A stretch of 54,458 bases of DNA from contig CANQKZ010000004.1 of the NCBI GenBank assembly GCA_947624585.1, positions 1 to 54,458 on the forward strand, read 5' to 3'. A program made the position numbers and the translations under genes. Of this stretch, positions 1-9,277 are shown in pieces (the first letter of the stretch is position 1; the number at the start of each line of letters is the position of its first letter). Under the pieces are notes generated by a model. That model was given only the letters and a program-made list of their open reading frames with translations, was not told where the DNA came from and searched no databases. This stretch comes from an uncultured Oscillospiraceae bacterium. GTDB lineage: Bacteria > Bacillota > Clostridia > Oscillospirales > Oscillospiraceae.

Positions 1-174
1 ACCGGCCTGCTTTTTAAGCGGCCTATTTCTATTGCCTCCCGCCTTCCGTAAACAACGGTTCCAATATACCGCTCGTCTCGAAGGATAGGCCGCTGTCAGG
101 TATTTCTTCTCGGTCTGTTCCGCAGATACCTCAGCGGCCGGGATGACAGGATTGACCTTTCTCCTTGTCCTTGC
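1..174 (-). pseudogene. Remnant of a second serine recombinase: N-terminus (MARTRRKVNPVIPAAEVSAEQTEKKYLTAAY) joined out of frame to a recombinase-domain segment (ILRDERYIGTVVYGRREAIEIGRLKSRPV)
   Basis: Reverse-complement translation; frame changes near 83-92; both pieces look like parts of clostridial serine recombinases that normally lie far apart in the protein. Confidence 0.65.
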
Positions 175-176
175 CA

Positions 177-1811
177 TTATACTGCCTCCTTAAGATTGGC
201 TTGCTTCACAATGCCTATTTGCCATGTGTATTCATCTCGCCAGCGCGGAAGGACCTCTATCGTGCCATCCTCATAAACCATGATACGGTCTATAAGTTTG
301 ACGACCACGGTGCGGTCAAGCGCCGTGATGCTCCGATACTTCTTAAATTCTTCAATCCAACTTGTATCCGTCACATGGTCTTTGATTTTGGTGAGCCGTT
401 CCTGCAAGGTGTCCATCTGCTTTTCCGCTTCATTGGCCCTACCCGTAAAGCTCTGTTTCAAGCGCAAATATTCAGCCTTATCAATGATACCGTCCGTCAG
501 GTTCTCATAGAGGGACATGATCAGCTTTTGAAGCCTCTCATATTCCGCTTTCAGCCCGTCAAGCTGACGCTGGACCTTGACGGCCTCGGCTGTACGCAAA
601 GGGGCGGTATCTGAGACGGAAAGCATATAGTCCAGATCGACAACGGCGGAGATATGCTCTTGCAGGAGACGAAACACAGCCGATTCCAATTCCTCAGCAC
701 GGATACGGTGGGGCGAACAGCTCTTGTTCTGCTTGTTGGCAGAGCAGACGTAGTAGAAATACCTTTTGCCTCCCGCGCTGACCGGCTTTCGGACCATACT
801 GGCCCCGCAGTCGCCGCAGAATACCATACCGGAAAACAGAGAAACCGCTGTTTCAGATGGGCTTCTCCGGGTATCCCATGACAGTATCTTTTGGACGGTA
901 TCAAAATCCCGCCTGGAGATGATGGCCTCATGATTATCTTCAATAACAGTCCACTCATTCTCCGCTCGATTCACTCGCTTATGCACCTTGTAGCTGGGCG
1001 TAGTCGCCCTTCCCTGAGTGAGCGTCCCGATATACAGCGGATTTTTCAGCAGACGGATGATAGAGGCCGCCGACCAGGACGCTCTCAGACCCGTCTGTAA
1101 GGGCGTGGAGCACTTCATACCGAGTGAGCGTTTATACTCCAGCGGTGACAGGATACCGTCCCCGTTGAGCCTGTCAGCGATGTCCTGCGGGCTTTCTCCT
1201 TCTATCTTCCGCCTGAAGATTTCCTGGACCACACTGGCGGCGTACACGTCTACGATGAGGCGGTTTTTATCCTGCGGGTCCTTCAGATAGCCATAGGTGG
1301 CAAAGGCCCCAAGGAATTGTCCGTTCTTCCGCTTGACCTCAAGCTGGGTCCTGATTTTCACGGAGATGTCCCGGCAGTAAGCCTCGTTGATGAGGTTTTT
1401 GAAGGGCACGATCAGGTCATCTGAGGTATTCTTCTCTCTGAAGCTGTCATAGTTGTCGTTGACGGCGATGAAGCGGATACCCATAAAGGGAAATATCTTC
1501 TCGATGTACTCCCCGGCGTCCAGATAGTTCCTCCCAAAACGTGAGAGGTCTTTCACAATGATGCAGTTGGTCTTTCCGGCCTTTACATCCTCCATCATTT
1601 TCTTGAACGACGGACGTTCAAAGGTCGAACCGGACCAGCCGTCGTCGATCTGTACGGCGTACTCTTGAATATCCGGGTGCTGTTTCAGATAGTCCCGGAG
1701 CAGGCTTCTCTGTCCAGCAATGCTGTTGGATTCTTCTTTGTCTCCATCCTCGCGCGAAAGGCGGAGATATAACGTGGCCCTCCATACCTTATTGATGTTG
1801 ATAGGATTCAT
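177..1811 (-). CDS. Large serine recombinase (resolvase/TnpX-like family)
   Basis: ATLYLRLSREDGDKEESNSIAGQ, DGWSGSTFERPSFKKM, VKDLSRFGRNYLDAGEYIE, zinc-ribbon-like CGDCG...C..; likely start ATG at 1811 (MNPININKVW). Confidence 0.93.
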   Translation of the reverse strand: MNPININKVWRATLYLRLSREDGDKEESNSIAGQRSLLRDYLKQHPDIQEYAVQIDDGWSGSTFERPSFKKMMEDVKAGKTNCIIVKDLSRFGRNYLDAGEYIEKIFPFMGIRFIAVNDNYDSFREKNTSDDLIVPFKNLINEAYCRDISVKIRTQLEVKRKNGQFLGAFATYGYLKDPQDKNRLIVDVYAASVVQEIFRRKIEGESPQDIADRLNGDGILSPLEYKRSLGMKCSTPLQTGLRASWSAASIIRLLKNPLYIGTLTQGRATTPSYKVHKRVNRAENEWTVIEDNHEAIISRRDFDTVQKILSWDTRRSPSETAVSLFSGMVFCGDCGASMVRKPVSAGGKRYFYYVCSANKQNKSCSPHRIRAEELESAVFRLLQEHISAVVDLDYMLSVSDTAPLRTAEAVKVQRQLDGLKAEYERLQKLIMSLYENLTDGIIDKAEYLRLKQSFTGRANEAEKQMDTLQERLTKIKDHVTDTSWIEEFKKYRSITALDRTVVVKLIDRIMVYEDGTIEVLPRWRDEYTWQIGIVKQANLKEAV

Positions 1812-1906
1812 GTCACAACTCCTTTCCGGTTTCCCAAAGCCGGCAGGAGCGGCGATTTGTCCCTGGACACAGTTTACCAAAACATAGTAACGACGTCCGG
1901 GCGAAG

Positions 1907-3619
1907 GTGCTTCGTAAGAATCCGCTGTTCATCAATGAGCCGGTGTTCACAGACCAGCTGGATGCCATGGCCAAGCACACCCTGAAGCAGTACGCCTTGG
2001 GGCGGCTGTTGGTGGAGGGGGACAATCGTTTTCTCTCCGGCGACCTTTTGGAGTTCCTGACCTTCCTGATTGACCACGCCGAGGTCCTCAAAAACGCAAG
2101 TAACCGCCAGCGGACCTTCTACGCCGCCGCCATGAGCACGCATTTCAAACCAAACTCCTTCTACGCCCCCGGAGCGGCGTATGAGCCGGGGGACGCCTGC
2201 ACCCTCCTGCGCAACCCACACATCGCCCGGAACGAGGAGATCCGGCTGGAGCCTTACGGCAAGGCGGAGAATATGCGGAAATATTACCTCGGCCACCTGA
2301 CGGACCTGGTGATGGTGGACGCCAGCATGCTGGCCGCGGAGCGGCTGGGCGGCGCGGATTACGATGGGGATATGGTTAAGACCATCGCGGACCCGGTCCT
2401 GAACCGGTGTGTGAAGCGCAACTACGAGCTGGGTCAAATCGACAACTGGGACAACCTCCCGCTTCTCTTTATCCCCTCCGAGGAGCCGGTGACCCGTGAC
2501 GCCAACGACTGGCATGACCGTTTTGTCACGGTTCGGGACACCTTTTCCTCGCGGGTGGGGCAGATCTGCAACGCCGCTTTTGACAGGAGCGTTATCGCCT
2601 ACGACGAGAACTCCACCGCCGAGGAACGGGAGCGGTACAGGCAGGAGGCGGAGATGCTGGCCATCCTGGTGGGGCTGGAGATCGACGCCGCCAAGAGCGG
2701 CGTCAGGCCGGACTTGGATGAGTATTTGAAGCGCAAGACCGTGCGTCGAAGCGGATTTTTGAAGTACAGGACACTTTTGGAGGACGGTAGCGCAGAGCAA
2801 AGGCGGAAGCTTATTGAGTCCACCGACTGGAACGCCGTCAGCTCCAACGTGGAGAAGCTGCCTTACTACGCCTATATGCTCCGGGAGCGCACGCCGAGGC
2901 TGAAGCCGAAGCCGGCGGAGAACAGGGAGCTTTTCACATTCGCAACCGCGCCTAATTGGAAGGACGCACTTGATAAAAGTATCCTTGACAATGTGGATTC
3001 TCTTCTCCGGGACTACGCTGCCTGTTTATCCCGTATCCGGGCCTGCAAGGCATCCATCAAAAGTAGAAGGCGGGAAAATGACATCCGCCGTGTTCTCTAT
3101 TCTCGCGGGCAGGAGGACAGATTTGACGTTGACGAGCTGTACGCCGCGTTTTCGGCGCTGGAGCCGTTGAGGGTAACGGAGCTGCGCCGGGAGCTGGTGG
3201 AACGGAGCTGGCACCTTATGAGCCGCGAGGACAGGCTTGATTTCCTGTCAGAGCTTCTGCCGGAATTTGAGGAGTGGTTCGACCTGCTCACGGATTTCCG
3301 GGCGGGTGGGTACCGGGTCCTTGGTGACCTGATTTGTGATATTGACGACGAGAATACCGCCACGGAGCGGAAGCGGCTTCACCGAGAGGCAGATTCACCC
3401 GCTTTCACGGCCATGATGGACGGATACGAAGACAAGCCGTATTCCCAGGGCTACCGGGAGGCGGTGGCGGAGGTGTGCCGGAAGCTGTTGACGAAGCTTG
3501 TAAAGCCCCGGCTGGCCGTGCGGTACGTGGTGGCCTTGGGCAGACGGAATCTGCTGTGGGATATGCTGCCGGAGCAAATTGAGAAGGAAGCGCGGAGGTG
3601 GACGCCGGATGATCAATGA
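1907..3619 (+). pseudogene. 5'-truncated two-barrel RNA polymerase related to eukaryotic-type RdRP/QDE-1/YonO (catalytic DYDGD retained)
   Basis: RNPHIARNEEIRLEPY...HLTDLVMVDASMLAAERLGGADYDGDMVK and SRVGQICNAAF...LVGLEIDAAKSGVRPDL resemble RdRP motifs NPCxHPGDIR...HLxDxxVF...GxDLDGDxxxV and ...LAELxSIAVDxxKTG; the frame is open upstream of the GTG at 1907, up to the recombinase region. Confidence 0.72.
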
Positions 3620-4436
3620 GGTCAAGGAATTTCAGTGCTACACCGGCCCCGTGGAGTACGCCGCCGCCGGGAAGAAGGACGTGGCCTGGATGCGTCGGTT
3701 TACCTTCGACATGCTGGAGCACTTCGAGGGCTTTGGCCGGGTATTGACGATCATTGCGAGGGGATACTTGTTCGATAGTGACACACCAGACATAGACAGT
3801 GCCTGCCGCGCGCTTCTGGCCTGGTGCAGTATCCCGGACAGCAAAAAAGCCAGCCCCAGGGAGGGCTGGCAGTTCAGATGTTGCTTTTCGGAGTATAACG
3901 CGGAGTTCCCGGAGCTGGTGGACTCGGAGGGCAGAGGATGGCTTTACAGGCATGTCCACAGCACGATCTCCTTCGTCCGGGCAAACCCCAAGGTCACCTC
4001 CGCCCACGCGCAGAAGCACTGCGAGGCGTTGGCGATTGAGTTCGACACCGCCTGGCGCAACAAAGTCGTCCAGCTCCAGATTCCCATCTTTTCCTCTGGG
4101 GATAACGTATGGCTTCTGAATCTGGATGGCATCCTCGCTGACGCCTTGGAGCTTGGGCCACTGCGGGACACAGAGATTTCTTTTTCCGACGAGCAGCTGT
4201 CTCGAATCACCTCCGTCACCCCTCCCGGTGTCCCCGTTGAGGCGGCCCAAACGCTCATCGCCTACTGTCTTGCCAACAAGCCCGCCGACTCCGACTGGGT
4301 CGTTCTCCCCGTCACCAACTTCGACGCATATTTCGGCACCACCACCTTCAGCCGCAAATGGCTCCCGGCGCTGGACGGGAGGGTAATCCAGCGGGACGCG
4401 CAGAGCTTCGGGGTGTGCAGGGTGCGAAAACTATGA
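3609..4436 (+). CDS. Hypothetical protein translationally coupled to the RNA polymerase-like gene
   Basis: ATGATCAATGA overlap with the upstream stop (3609-3619); long ORF starting MINEVKEFQCYTGPVEYAAAGKK. Confidence 0.75.
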   Translation: MINEVKEFQCYTGPVEYAAAGKKDVAWMRRFTFDMLEHFEGFGRVLTIIARGYLFDSDTPDIDSACRALLAWCSIPDSKKASPREGWQFRCCFSEYNAEFPELVDSEGRGWLYRHVHSTISFVRANPKVTSAHAQKHCEALAIEFDTAWRNKVVQLQIPIFSSGDNVWLLNLDGILADALELGPLRDTEISFSDEQLSRITSVTPPGVPVEAAQTLIAYCLANKPADSDWVVLPVTNFDAYFGTTTFSRKWLPALDGRVIQRDAQSFGVCRVRKL

Positions 4437-4516
4437 TTAGATTATAAACTGCAAAATGAACTGTTGCTTAATATAAAAAAGCAGAGGAACTTGTTTGTTT
4501 TCCTCCCATAAATCGA

Positions 4517-4541
4517 GACGCGGCCGGGGTACGGCCGCGTC
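4517..4541. terminator. Perfect 9-bp stem hairpin (GACGCGGCC-N7-GGCCGCGTC) between convergent genes
   Basis: Inverted repeat read directly; T-rich flank GTTTGTGGTTTT on the + strand. Confidence 0.5.
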
Positions 4542-4557
4542 GTTTGTGGTTTTGGGG

Positions 4558-5355
4558 TCACTCCTTATCGGGGTCAGGGGCGGACTCGGGCTTGAGATTG
4601 TCCCGGCCCAGGGCGTCCTCGATGCCGAAGGTGTTGTTCAGGGGTGCGTACAGGTAGAGCATGGTGACAAGCATGGGGAACCAGAAGTTCAGGATCGCCG
4701 CGAATACCAGGGAGACGGGGGACAGGGCTACGATCAAAAACCAGTAGGCACACTCAAAGACGGCGGTCCCCAGAGTCTTGAGAGAGTATTTCCCGAACAG
4801 CACCAGGGAGTTGAGTAGGATGCGGACCAGGGGCAGGTCCACGATGGCCAGCTGCAGGACCGTCCACTTTGCCACGGCCACGCACAGGGTGATACAAATG
4901 AGCATGGCAGCTGACACCACAAGGCCCTCCCCCTCCGTAGAGGACTGGCGCAGGAGCAGCAGTTGGAAGCCGAAGAGAAGGCCCATCAGCAGTCCCGGCG
5001 CCACCGAGGCCCGGAGGTTGCGCCTCCACGCCCTTTTGTAGCTCTCCCACCAGAAGCCCGCCTCGCCCCGCATGGCCCGGAATACCGTGTCCGCCACGCC
5101 CAGGAGCTGGGGCATCACCGCGAGGCCCCCCAGGGGACCACCGATGAGCACAAAGATCAGCGCCCGGTGCTTTAGCGCCAGCACCATTGCCAGAATATAC
5201 ACCGACGAGGACAGCCCGGCCAGAAGGCCCGAGGCCAGGATCCCCCGCCCGTGCCGTGAAAGGATCCGGAAAAACCTTCCCGCCTTCCCCGGCAGATCAT
5301 GCGCCTGATACCCGTCGGGACCCATGCCGTTGAGATTTGGGGAGAACAGTCCCAT
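4558..5355 (-). CDS. DUF624 / YesL-like membrane protein
   Basis: N-terminal pattern and multiple TM segments; divergent from an LplB/YtcP-type transporter as is common for yesL. Confidence 0.75.
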   Translation of the reverse strand: MGLFSPNLNGMGPDGYQAHDLPGKAGRFFRILSRHGRGILASGLLAGLSSSVYILAMVLALKHRALIFVLIGGPLGGLAVMPQLLGVADTVFRAMRGEAGFWWESYKRAWRRNLRASVAPGLLMGLLFGFQLLLLRQSSTEGEGLVVSAAMLICITLCVAVAKWTVLQLAIVDLPLVRILLNSLVLFGKYSLKTLGTAVFECAYWFLIVALSPVSLVFAAILNFWFPMLVTMLYLYAPLNNTFGIEDALGRDNLKPESAPDPDKE

Positions 5356-5651
5356 AACGATACGCCTCTCTCATATAGGAAATTGAAAATTGGAAATTCG
5401 TCTTGCGTTCCATGGTTTTATTGTAGCACAACGGGGCGGGAAATGCCACATTTTTTGTTGGACCTGCACCGGAGCGGTTTGGCATTTTGCCGCCTTTATT
5501 CGAAAAAACCATTGAAAAATCGTCACTTTTCTAAAAAGGTCCATTTTTGCGACAGGAAAAAATGTTCCTTGTTTTCGCCCTCGCCGACAGATATAGTATA
5601 AACAGGGCAGCCCGTAGTCCGCAAAAAATGACAGGGAGGTAAAATGAGTCC

Positions 5652-6614
5652 ATGGCTTTCGGGAAAAAATCATCGCCGTCCACGGGCGGCGAGAAGGTCA
5701 TCCGCACCAACGCTGACAAGCCTCTAGGGGTCCGGCTGTACAAGTACCGCTGGCTCTATCTGATGTACCTGCCGGTGTTCCTGGTGCTCCTGGTCTTCGA
5801 CTACATCCCCATGATCGGCATTATCATCGGCTTCTGCGACTTCACGCCGTTTTCAAGGAAGCTCAAATGGGTCGGCCTGGAGAACTTCAAGACGCTGTTC
5901 GGCAGCAGCATATTCTGGCGGGCAGTGAAAAACACGCTGATTATCAGCTCGGTGAACATCGTATTGAGCCTGACCACCTGTGTGGCGCTGGCACTCCTCA
6001 TTGATGAGATCCGGGCCAAGTGGTTCCGCAAAACGGTCCAATCCGTGGTCTACATACCGCACTTCATCTCTTGGGTGGTCGTGGCCTCCATCTTCACAAT
6101 GCTCCTGTCCCCCCAGGGGGGACTCGTGAACGCCTTCCTTGGTCTCTTCGGCATCGAACCCATCTACTTTCTGGCAAACAGCAAATGGTGGAGGATCATG
6201 CTGTGGATCATCGACCGGTGGAAGGGCATCGGCTGGGGTACCATCGTCTATATGGCGGCCCTGACCAACGTGGACCAGGGGATGCTGGAGGCGGCCACCA
6301 TCGACGGTGCCAGCCGGTTCCAGAGAGTGCTCCATGTGACCATCCCCTGCATCAGCCCCACTATCCTGGTGGTGTTCATCATGGACCTTGCCAAGATCCT
6401 GAACATCTTCGACCCGGTTTGGGTGCTGCAAAACTCCGCCGTTCTGGAGACCTCCGACGTTATCGCCACCTACGTGTACCGCTTCGGTATTACCAACGCC
6501 CAGTACGGCATCTCTACCGCCGCCGGACTCTTCAAGTCCGTCATCTCCGTGGTGCTGGTGATCATCGCCAATAAGATGAGCAAGAAGATCAGAGGGGAGG
6601 GCATTCTGGCATGA
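5652..6614 (+). CDS. Carbohydrate ABC transporter permease (LplB/YesP-like)
   Basis: YLMYLPVFLVLLVFDYIPMIGIIIGFCDF; EAATIDGASRFQRVLHVTIPCI (EAA motif). Confidence 0.93.
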   Translation: MAFGKKSSPSTGGEKVIRTNADKPLGVRLYKYRWLYLMYLPVFLVLLVFDYIPMIGIIIGFCDFTPFSRKLKWVGLENFKTLFGSSIFWRAVKNTLIISSVNIVLSLTTCVALALLIDEIRAKWFRKTVQSVVYIPHFISWVVVASIFTMLLSPQGGLVNAFLGLFGIEPIYFLANSKWWRIMLWIIDRWKGIGWGTIVYMAALTNVDQGMLEAATIDGASRFQRVLHVTIPCISPTILVVFIMDLAKILNIFDPVWVLQNSAVLETSDVIATYVYRFGITNAQYGISTAAGLFKSVISVVLVIIANKMSKKIRGEGILA

Positions 6615-7471
6615 ACGAAAAATTCTCTTTTAAGAAGGGCTATCGGGGCAGGACCATCTTCCTCATCTGCGACGTGCTGTTTCTTGTGCTCCTGATGGTC
6701 ATCATGCTCATCCCCTTCCTCAAGGTGCTGGTGGACTCTCTTGACCCCCACACCTACGGCCTTCGTCTCTTCCCCAAGGAGATAGACCTGACGGCCTATA
6801 AGTACATCCTCAGCAAGAAATCCATCTATCAGCCCCTGTGGGTGTCCGTCTACACCACCATCATCGCCACCGTGGTGGGCCTGCTGCTCACGTCCCTGGC
6901 CGGCTATGTGGTGATCCAGAAGGAGATGCCGGGACACAAGCTGATCGTAGGCTCCATCATGCTGACCATGATGTTCTCCGGCGGCATGATCCCCACGTAC
7001 CTCACCATCAAGAACCTGGGCCTTATGGACCACGTGATGACCTGCATCCTCCCCGTGTGCCTGAGCGCCTACAATATCATTTTGATGAAGAGCTTCTTTG
7101 AGGGCATCCCCGGAACGCTGTACGAGGCGGCCGAGCTGGACGGCGCCACGCCCATGGGCATCTTCTGGCGCATCGTCCTGCCCCTTTCCAAGCCGGCTCT
7201 GGCGTCCGTGGGCCTCTTCATCGCGGTGAGTATGTGGAATAACTACATGAACTTCATCCTGTACATCACCGACACCAGCAAGAAGAACTTCCAGGTGAAG
7301 GTCCGGGAGCTGATCCTCAGCGACGGCCTCTCCGGCACCAACATCGGCATCTCCGAGGACATGCTGAAAAACGCCATGGTGGTCCTGGTGGTGCTCCCGT
7401 TCCTGGTCATCTACCCGTTCCTGCAAAAGTACTTCGTCAAGGGAGTCACCATCGGCGCCGTCAAGGGCTGA
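6611..7471 (+). CDS. Carbohydrate ABC transporter permease (LplC/YtcP-like)
   Basis: EAAELDGATPMGIFWRIVLPLSKPALAS; 4-bp overlap with the upstream permease. Confidence 0.93.
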   Translation: MNEKFSFKKGYRGRTIFLICDVLFLVLLMVIMLIPFLKVLVDSLDPHTYGLRLFPKEIDLTAYKYILSKKSIYQPLWVSVYTTIIATVVGLLLTSLAGYVVIQKEMPGHKLIVGSIMLTMMFSGGMIPTYLTIKNLGLMDHVMTCILPVCLSAYNIILMKSFFEGIPGTLYEAAELDGATPMGIFWRIVLPLSKPALASVGLFIAVSMWNNYMNFILYITDTSKKNFQVKVRELILSDGLSGTNIGISEDMLKNAMVVLVVLPFLVIYPFLQKYFVKGVTIGAVKG

Positions 7472-7544
7472 TCCCACCCACAATGTTATCTCTCCGGACA
7501 GTTCCGGGTGAAGATAAAATATCAGGAAAAATAGGAGGAGAATC

Positions 7545-9083
7545 ATGAAAAAGTTTATCGCGATCCTGCTTGCTCTCGTGATGGTGCTGGCCCTGGCGGC
7601 CTGCGGCGGAAACGGGGACAGCAACACCGACACCGGCGACAAGGACACCGGCAGCACCGGCACCAGTTCCACTGGCACCAACGACAAGGACACCGGCAGT
7701 ACCGACACTGGCGACAAGAACGACGCCGAGACTCCCGCCGTGGAGAAGCCCGCCAGCATCAGCTGGTGGACCCACTCCGGCCTCAATGAGGAGGACTACG
7801 TCCAGGAATGGGACGCCGCCTTTGAGGAGCTGGTGGGCGTGGACCTGAACCACACCCAGGTTTCCAACAACGAGTACGCCACCCTTCTGGACACCGCTTT
7901 CACCTCCGGCACTGAGCCCAACGTGTTCGACCTGTCCTCCGAGCAGAGGCTGACCTATTTCGCCAGCCAGGGCGGCGTGGCGGATCTGACCGATCTTGTC
8001 AAGGCATCCGGCATCTATGACAGAGTTGACCCCGCTGTTTGGGAAGCCATCTCCATTGACGGTCGCATCTACGGCGTGCCCACCGAGATCCCCAGCGGCG
8101 CCGAGACCTATGTGCGTCAGGACTGGCTGGACCGGCTTGGCATGGACGTCCCCACCAACTATGACGAGTTCATCACCATGCTCCGCGCCTTCCGCGACCA
8201 GATTGACGAGTGCACCGTGCCTCTGACCGTCCCCGGCTTCAAGAGCGCCATGAACCTGCCCGAGTTCTACTGGGATGCCGAGTCCGACTTCACCTATGTG
8301 GACGGCAAGTGGGTGGACGGCATGCAGCAGCCCAACTTCAAGGATGCCATGCAGAGGCTCCACGATGCCTACGCCGAGGGCCTCATCGACATGGAGGCCG
8401 TGACCAACACCACCAGCGCCTGCCGCGACAAGTGGTACTCCGGCGGAGCCGGCGTGTTCAACTACTGGGGCGGCAAGTGAGGCGATACCCTGACCACCAA
8501 CCTGAAGGCCAACTTCCCCGAGGCCGAGGTCACCGGCATCCCCGCCATCGACGAGACCTACTACCGTTACTCCGCCTTCAACGTCTACTGCATCGACGGT
8601 ATGCTGTCTGAAGAGGAGGTCGCCCAGGTCTTTGAGTACTTCTTCAAGGTCATCTTTGACGGCAAGGAGGGTTCCGCTCTCTACTATGCCGGTGTCGAGG
8701 GCCTGCACCACTCCACCGACGACCAGGGGTACATGACCTTCTTGCCTATGAAGACCAACCCTGACAGCAACTTCCAGTCCGTGTGGGGCACCCCGTGGAT
8801 GAACGTGGTGGCCTTTGACGAGCCCGAGAAGTTCCCCCAGCCCAGCGATATCGTCACCACTACCCTGGAGACGCTGGCCGCCTCCGCCACCTTCAAGACC
8901 AACACCCCCGTCTCCGAGACCCTGAACAAGATCACCGCTGACCTGACCTCCGTCCGTGAGGAGGCCATCGCCAAGATGGTCATGGGCGACGTCTCCGTGG
9001 AGGACGGCATCGCGGACTACTGCAAGAAGGCTGCGGAGCTGGGCGTTGACCAGGTCCTGGCCGAGATGAACGGCGAAGCTTGA
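7545..9083 (+). pseudogene. Extracellular solute-binding lipoprotein interrupted by one in-frame TGA (8478-8480)
   Basis: Lipobox LALAACGG; ORFs 7545..8480 and 8601..9083 share a frame and stay open across the single TGA (NYWGGK*GDTLTTNLKANFPEAEVTGIPAIDETYYRYSAFNVYCIDG). Confidence 0.85.
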
Positions 9084-9277
9084 GCCTCCGGAACATGTGA
9101 CCTTTCAAAAAACGCGAAATATCTTCAAATAACCTTAGGGGGACCCGTCTTTGGCGGGCCCCCCAGTGGACTGTATGACAAACATTTGATATAATATCGG
9201 ATACAACAGAGGAAGCGGCACGGGGCTCGGGCTTCGGGCTTCTATGCGCCTAAACTTATCGAGGATAAGAGCCAACG

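Noticed and set aside
8478-8480. UGA as selenocysteine or reassigned Trp codon in the binding-protein gene
   Set aside because: Many genes in the window end with TGA, no obvious SECIS-like hairpin was evident, and a TGG to TGA nonsense change is simpler.
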